A DNA stretch of 37,017 bases, taken from assembly GCA_019636275.1 (NCBI GenBank), contig JAHBXY010000090.1, forward strand, positions 1 through 37,017, read 5' to 3'. Numbering within the stretch: position 1 is the stretch's first letter; every line of letters begins with the position of its first letter. This stretch comes from Planctomycetota bacterium (GTDB lineage Bacteria; Planctomycetota; J058). The position numbers and the translations under genes are program-made. A model generated the notes under the pieces. The model did no database searches. It saw only the letters and a program-made list of their open reading frames with translations, and was not told where the DNA came from. Below, one piece after another: positions 33,589-37,017 of this stretch.

Positions 33589-34572
33589 CTACAGCCCCGC
33601 CTCGTTCTTGCGCGGCCGCTCGCGTCGGGGCGCGACCTCGTCGAGGTCCTGCTCGTGGCGCTCGTGAAGGGCGAGCGATCCGGAATAGCGGGCGGCGATC
33701 AGGGGCACGAGGAGCAGCCCGACGAGCGGGATCAGGCTGAGCAGCGTGAGGAGGAGGTCCAGCGCGCGCCGCTTCGTCCAGTCGCCGGCGAAGCGCGCGA
33801 CGAGCTTCTCCACCCGCTCCTTCGGCACGGCCCCGCCGACCAGGCGCAGGAAGAGCTGCCGGCGCTCGTGGCTGCGGACGGCCTCGCGCGCGGCGTGCAT
33901 GTAGGCGCTGAACGCCAGCAGCGCGGTGGCCATCCCCCCGAGGAAGAACCTCTGGAGCGTCTGGAGCTGCTGCAGGAACTCCAGCCAGGGGAGGCCTTCG
34001 TCGAGACCCGAGATCTGCACGCGGGACCAGACGACGAAGAAGATGCCGATCGCGATGCCCACGATCGGCAGCGTGACGCGCAGCGGGCTGTCGACGCGGG
34101 CGTGGAGCGCCTCCTCGTAGCGGGCACGGACCGTCGGCTCCAGGTCGGGCCGCGGCTCCTCGGTGGCGACGTTGGCGGCGTGATGCGCCGCCAGCGCCCG
34201 CTCCTGGCGCAGCATGGGGACGACCCCGAGCGTGAGGGGGCCGAGGAACGCGTCGGACCAGGCCCGGTCGCGCGCGGCCTCTTGCTCGAGGAGCGCGGCC
34301 GTCTGGCGTCGGATGTGGTCCGTCTCGTCCGGCCCGCGGGGGACGGGGCCGAGGTCCCTCCCGCTGGCCCGCGCCTCGGCGGGGGCCAGCGACGCGGCGT
34401 GGCCGCAGGCTCCGCACGCCGTCGACTCCCCCCAGCAGGCGTCGTGGTGGCGGGCCAGGCACTGGGCGCAGGCGACCCAGCGCTCGTCCTCGGCGCGGAC
34501 GTGCTCGTGGCAGAAGGGGCAGCGGAGGGCGGCCACCGCGGGGCGCACGCCCTCTCTCGACGCCTCGCTCAT
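33589..34572 (-). CDS. Membrane protein with N-terminal RING-like zinc module
   Basis: A 327-residue protein. Its first 60 residues hold the same C4HC3 zinc module as the propeller paralogues (C18, C21, C35, C38, H42/H43, C46, C53, C56; signature CLARHHDACW). A helical linker (about 80-160) is followed by helices at about 166-184, 208-225 and 270-295, then a basic Arg/Glu tail. It has no propeller region. The zinc module should be cytoplasmic. The ATG at 34572 is preceded by GGAG and a TAGACT -10; an upstream in-frame ATG would cross that promoter. It has no coupled partner gene. Its function is unknown; RING-type modules in eukaryotes bind E2 ubiquitin-conjugating enzymes, but no ubiquitin-like, E1 or E2 gene is in this window. 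Confidence 0.8.
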   Translation of the reverse strand: MSEASREGVRPAVAALRCPFCHEHVRAEDERWVACAQCLARHHDACWGESTACGACGHAASLAPAEARASGRDLGPVPRGPDETDHIRRQTAALLEQEAARDRAWSDAFLGPLTLGVVPMLRQERALAAHHAANVATEEPRPDLEPTVRARYEEALHARVDSPLRVTLPIVGIAIGIFFVVWSRVQISGLDEGLPWLEFLQQLQTLQRFFLGGMATALLAFSAYMHAAREAVRSHERRQLFLRLVGGAVPKERVEKLVARFAGDWTKRRALDLLLTLLSLIPLVGLLLVPLIAARYSGSLALHERHEQDLDEVAPRRERPRKNEAGL

Positions 34573-34594
34573 GCGATCCGGCTCCGTGGCGCGG

Positions 34595-34600
34595 AGTCTA
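34595..34600 (-). promoter_or_regulatory. -10 box (TAGACT) of the RING-like membrane gene
   Basis: TAGACT lies 22 nt before the ATG at 34572; the short leader contains a GGAG Shine-Dalgarno. It is identical to the hexamer before the WYL pair. Confidence 0.45.
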
Positions 34601-34702
34601 CCAGGGCGACCAGTTCGCGCGCCGGCCGGGCCGGGCCGGGCCGGTCGCCGCGCCAGGAGGGGCTGGAACCGGCGACCCCGGTTCGCCATGATCCCCGTAT
34701 CG

Positions 34703-34723
34703 CCCGCGCGCCTGGCGCGCGGG
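34703..34723. promoter_or_regulatory. Perfect 10-bp inverted repeat before the DUF1963-like gene
   Basis: CCCGCGCGCC and GGCGCGCGGG flank a single T, 13 bp upstream of the ATG at 34737. In DNA it could be an operator; in RNA the one-base loop is too tight, so the inner pairs would open. It sits just after a CATGAT hexamer (34687-34692) that could be the -10. A short GCCGG/CCGGG tandem occurs at 34622-34645 in the same spacer. Confidence 0.45.
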
Positions 34724-34736
34724 GGGGACGACGGGG

Positions 34737-35342
34737 ATGCCGAGGCTGATGCTGCAGACCAGCGCGCCGGACGAGGAGCGTCCGGCGACCCGGATCGGCG
34801 GGCGCCCGCTGGCGCCCGTGGGCACGATGTGGCCGTCGTGCCGCACGTGCGACGGCGCGATGCAGTTCGTCGCGCAGGTGCGGCTGACCGACGTGGGCGA
34901 GCGCGGGGTGCCGCCGGGGCTCCTCCTGCTCTTCCACTGCAGGAACGACCCCGACGGCTGCCAGGCGTGGGACGCCGAGGCCGGCGGGAACCTGGCCCTG
35001 CGCGTCGTCGAGCGCGGCGCCGTGCTGCTCGAGCCGCTGGTGCCCAGCAGGAAGACGCTGCTCGACGACATGGACGGCGTGCGCCTGGTCCCGCTCGACG
35101 GACCCTACGCCGCCCAGCGCGACCGCGACGAGCAGGTGCTGGGCGTCCTCGGGGGCGCGCCGACGTGGGTGGCCGCCGACGCGACGCCCGCCTGCGGCCG
35201 CTGCCGCCAGCCCATGCGCTTCGTCGTGCAGCTCGAGGCGCGGGGCGGCGGCGGGATCGACTTCGGCGCGGAGGGCAGCGGCTACGGGTTCGTGTGCGGC
35301 CGCTGCCCCGACGAGGCGCGGTTCCTCTGGCAGGCGACCTGA
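34737..35342 (+). CDS. DUF1963-like protein with two zinc-ribbon halves
   Basis: A 201-residue cytoplasmic protein. Its start RIGGRPLAPVGTMWPSCRTCDGAMQFVAQVRL follows the pattern of DUF1963 (YwqG) proteins. Two similar halves each carry paired cysteines: WPSCRTCDGAMQFVAQ (C35, C38) with FHCRNDPDGCQAWD (C68, C75), and CGRCRQPMRFVVQLEA (C153, C156) with GFVCGRCPDE (C187, C190). The internal symmetry (CxxC...PM/AM-F-V-Q) suggests duplication and two bound metals. The cellular role of DUF1963 is not established. The ATG has a G-rich Shine-Dalgarno region; a second ATG four codons in is possible. It converges with the pilin gene after 4 bp. Confidence 0.72.
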   Translation: MPRLMLQTSAPDEERPATRIGGRPLAPVGTMWPSCRTCDGAMQFVAQVRLTDVGERGVPPGLLLLFHCRNDPDGCQAWDAEAGGNLALRVVERGAVLLEPLVPSRKTLLDDMDGVRLVPLDGPYAAQRDRDEQVLGVLGGAPTWVAADATPACGRCRQPMRFVVQLEARGGGGIDFGAEGSGYGFVCGRCPDEARFLWQAT

Positions 35343-35346
35343 GCGC

Positions 35347-35571
35347 TCAGCGGGCCGTCGTGCCGGTGCCGCCGCCGCCGCTGATCGCTCCCGTGACCTT
35401 CTCGTTGATCTCCTTGGTGCCCGCGTCGAACGCGCCCTCGAGGGCGGTCTTGAACTTGTTCACGGCGCCGACGAGGAGGATCGCGATGAGGCCGACGATG
35501 ATGATGTACTCCGTCATGCCCTGACCCTGGCGGCGACGGCGACGGAGACGCTGGGCGATGGACTGCTTCAC
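35347..35571 (-). CDS. Flp-type (class III/type IVb) pilin
   Basis: A 74-residue prepilin. A basic leader (KQSIAQRLRRRRRQG) precedes the processing site G|QGMTEY, with Glu at +5 and Tyr at +6 as in Flp pilins, then a 20-residue helix (IIIVGLIAILLVGAVNKF) and a short polar C-terminal part ending in a Gly/Thr tail. It would be cut by a TadV-type peptidase and assembled into Tad pili; no tad genes are in the window. Start: GTG 35571 with GGAAGGG upstream. An ATG 32 codons upstream would create an atypically long leader. The 177 bp between it and the terminator at 35749 presumably hold its promoter. Confidence 0.88.
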   Translation of the reverse strand: MKQSIAQRLRRRRRQGQGMTEYIIIVGLIAILLVGAVNKFKTALEGAFDAGTKEINEKVTGAISGGGGTGTTAR

Positions 35572-35748
35572 GGTGGGCTTCCCTTCCTGCGGTTGATCGA
35601 CGCGCGCCGTCCTTCCGAGAGGCGCGCCTCGACGCAGGACCCCTGGAGCGAGGTCCATGCCGCGCGCAAGCCGCGCGCGGCCAAGGAAGTCGCCTCCGGG
35701 GCCGCTGGAACGGGTCCGGTTCCGGGCTGAGACGGGCCGAGAACGAAA

Positions 35749-35796
35749 GCGAGCGCGGCCGGCGGGCGCCCGAAGGCCCCCGCCGGCCGCGCTCGC
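35749..35796 (-). terminator. Strong intrinsic terminator of the His-rich lipoprotein gene
   Basis: An 18-bp perfect stem (35749-35766 with 35779-35796) closes a 12-nt loop. In the minus-strand transcript it is followed by TTTCGTTCT. It lies 38 bp after the lipoprotein stop and before the pilin gene, separating the two units. The 262-bp gap 35572-35833 contains no other supported gene. Confidence 0.75.
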
Positions 35797-35833
35797 GGAC
35801 GGTCCGGTCGTCGGTCGTCGCTCGAGGTCGAGG

Positions 35834-36451
35834 TCAGTCGAACGCGGCGCACTCGGCGAAGGGCGCCTCGCCCTCGGTGCCGTCGCCGTAGACGAGCACG
35901 AGCGTGCGGCCGCGGATCTCCGTGACGTAGGCGCGGTAGACGACGTCCGGGTTGCCGCCCCACGTGGCCAGGACCTCCGTCCCGACCTCGAGCGTCTTGG
36001 CGTCCAGGCCGCGGACCGGCCGCACCTGGTCGGGCGTCGCCCACGTCGGCTGCCCGTTGTGCAGCACCTGCACCCGCTCGCCGTCGCGCTTGAGGACGCG
36101 CGTGCGGCTCCAGTGCAGGGCCCGCTCCTCGGGCGTCTCGCAGTAGTAGACCACCGAGGTGGTCGCGTCCCGCGGCGTGCCCTGGCTCGTCGGGCCCGCT
36201 GGAGCCCTGCCGTCGCCGGCCTGCCGCGGCGCCGCCGCGGCGCCGTGGTCGTGGCCCTGACCCTGGTCGTGGTCGTGGCCGTCACCGTCGGCGTGGCCGC
36301 CCCGGGGACCGCTGCGCCGGCCGGTCGCGCCCGACGCGTCACCCTCGCCCGCCTGCTGCTCGCCCTCGGGGCGGGACTGCTGCCCACCGCATCCCGGGGT
36401 CAACGAGATCGACACCACCACGGCGAACGCCGCCACGGTCCACGCGCGCAT
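35834..36451 (-). CDS. His-rich lipoprotein with SH3/Tudor-like strands
   Basis: A 205-residue lipoprotein: signal peptide with SISLTPGC, lipidated Cys at 21. Residues 25-95 form a low-complexity linker rich in Gly, His, Asp and Gln (ADGDGHDHDQGQGHDHG), likely able to bind divalent metals. The C-terminal ~100 residues show two small beta-barrel-like units (RVLKRDGERVQVLHNGQPTWATPDQV and LEVGTEVLATWGGNPDVVYRAYVTEIRG-RTLVLVYGDG), the second resembling Tudor/agenet-type folds. Start ATG 36451 is preceded by a GGGGGGAGAG ribosome site and a TAGGAT -10. I do not recognise the family; a metal-handling or surface-binding role is inference. Confidence 0.72.
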   Translation of the reverse strand: MRAWTVAAFAVVVSISLTPGCGGQQSRPEGEQQAGEGDASGATGRRSGPRGGHADGDGHDHDQGQGHDHGAAAAPRQAGDGRAPAGPTSQGTPRDATTSVVYYCETPEERALHWSRTRVLKRDGERVQVLHNGQPTWATPDQVRPVRGLDAKTLEVGTEVLATWGGNPDVVYRAYVTEIRGRTLVLVYGDGTEGEAPFAECAAFD

Positions 36452-36477
36452 GCAGCTCTCCCCCCCGACCGAGGGGG

Positions 36478-36483
36478 ATCCTA
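36478..36483 (-). promoter_or_regulatory. -10 box (TAGGAT) of the His-rich lipoprotein gene
   Basis: TAGGAT on the minus strand is 26 nt before the ATG at 36451, with a short leader that carries a Shine-Dalgarno. It is the same hexamer as before the gene at 5866. A C5/G5 hairpin (near 36462-36476) lies in the leader. Confidence 0.4.
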
Positions 36484-36527
36484 GAGATCGGCTGCGGAGG
36501 GCGCCAGGCAGACGGCCGGCGCGGGCG

Positions 36528-37017
36528 TCACGGGCGCTCGAGGCGGCCCAGCTCGCGGCGGAGCTCCTCGTAGGCCTCCCAGGCGGTCGTCATGCGGTAG
36601 ACCGGCGGGTAGGTGGCCAGCCGCGCGCGCGCCTCGTCGACGCGTCCGGCCTCGACGAGCTCGATCGCGGAGGCGCGCAGCAGCTCCAGGCGCTCGAACG
36701 CCTGCTCCTCGAGGCGCTCGCGGGCGCGGCGGAGCTGCGCCGCGAGCTCCTGGCGGACGGGCGCGTCGGCCGGCAGGCGCTCGACGACGGCGGCCAGGCG
36801 CACGACCTGCCCCGCGTGGTCGTCGGGGTGGGTGCGCGTCCAGCGCTGCGCCTCGGCGACCGCCTCCATGGGGGCGGCCGCGGCGAGGTCCAGGAAGGCG
36901 GCCTGCGGGTCCGTGGCGACGGTCGTCGCCGTCGCGCCCGACGCGGTCCGCGCGTGCGCGCCGAGGAGGACCCCCGCCGTGAACAGGCCGAGGAAGGCGG
37001 CCGCCGCCAGCGCCGGC
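36528..37017 (-). CDS. Partial anchored helical protein (5' end beyond window)
   Basis: The minus-strand frame stays open from the right edge to the stop at 36528, giving at least 162 residues. The visible N-terminal part is a membrane helix (ALAAAAFLGLFTAGVLLGA) followed by a Thr/Ala-rich link and a long charged helical domain (LDLAAAAPMEAVAEAQRWTRTH...RARERLEEQAFERLELL) with a TPR-like C-terminus (AGRVDEARARLATYPPVYRMTTAWEAYEELRREL). An internal ATG at 36869 would lose the helix and is unlikely to be the start. The family is not recognised; the layout (anchor plus helical ectodomain) resembles small envelope proteins or anti-sigma-like regulators. Confidence 0.55.
   Translation of the reverse strand, partial: PALAAAAFLGLFTAGVLLGAHARTASGATATTVATDPQAAFLDLAAAAPMEAVAEAQRWTRTHPDDHAGQVVRLAAVVERLPADAPVRQELAAQLRRARERLEEQAFERLELLRASAIELVEAGRVDEARARLATYPPVYRMTTAWEAYEELRRELGRLERP

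Noticed and set aside
34214..35524. 436-codon plus-strand open frame
   Set aside because: It spans the RING-like gene in antisense and the DUF1963-like gene out of frame, and has the low-complexity composition of a GC-rich shadow frame.

Overview
This is a GC-rich (above 70 % by eye), tightly packed bacterial chromosome segment with GTG/ATG starts, many 4-base start/stop overlaps and almost no spacer DNA. It carries no rRNA, tRNA, CRISPR array, integrase, transposase or phage gene. The gene mix suggests an environmental high-GC lineage, most likely Planctomycetota, with Myxococcota or a related deep group as alternatives: a tandem PafB/PafC-like WYL pair, RING-like zinc modules on membrane proteins, an OmpA-fused ABC substrate-binding protein next to PspA, a split methylmalonyl-CoA mutase, a folP-cdaA-cdaR cluster and a Flp-type pilin. 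No single gene proves the phylum.

Layout. 1-2.5 kb (+): the tail of an unknown gene, then a CvpA-type membrane protein coupled to a PHP phosphoesterase, and a small lipoprotein. 2.5-5.9 kb (-): fused HisIE, a secreted SGNH hydrolase with LysM, and a secreted HEAT/GATase1-like protein. 6.1-7.1 kb (+): a kinase-fold protein that has lost catalytic residues. 7.1-15.5 kb (-): an operon of three large paralogues made from shuffled modules (four-helix membrane block, RING-like zinc module, anchor helix, two propeller-like regions around an Ig-like domain). This is the best candidate for an undescribed system. A fourth protein with the same zinc module lies at 33.6-34.6 kb.

15.8-21.8 kb (-): pspA, then an ABC importer of the taurine/nitrate/sulfonate type in which the binding protein is membrane-anchored and ends in an OmpA domain, and the permease carries a Cys4 insert. 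A coiled-coil membrane protein ends the operon. 22.1-27.8 kb (+): one translationally coupled operon, birA - mutase large subunit - folP - cdaA - cdaR - mutase B12 subunit, which encloses the c-di-AMP and folate genes between the two halves of a B12 enzyme.

27.8-30.2 kb: a 242-bp element with 28-bp inverted ends, one of which encodes the C-terminal tail of the second of two WYL regulators (-). 30.4-37 kb: a membrane coiled-coil protein with three exact-length 60-residue repeats (+), a secreted alpha/beta hydrolase (-), the fourth RING-like protein (-), a DUF1963-like double zinc-ribbon protein (+), a Flp-type pilin (-), a His-rich lipoprotein (-) with a strong terminator, and a partial anchored protein (-).

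Promoters recur as a -10 box of the type TAKGAT/TAGACT very close to the start codon, so several mRNAs may be leaderless. Functions are read from motifs in the translation; no database search was possible.
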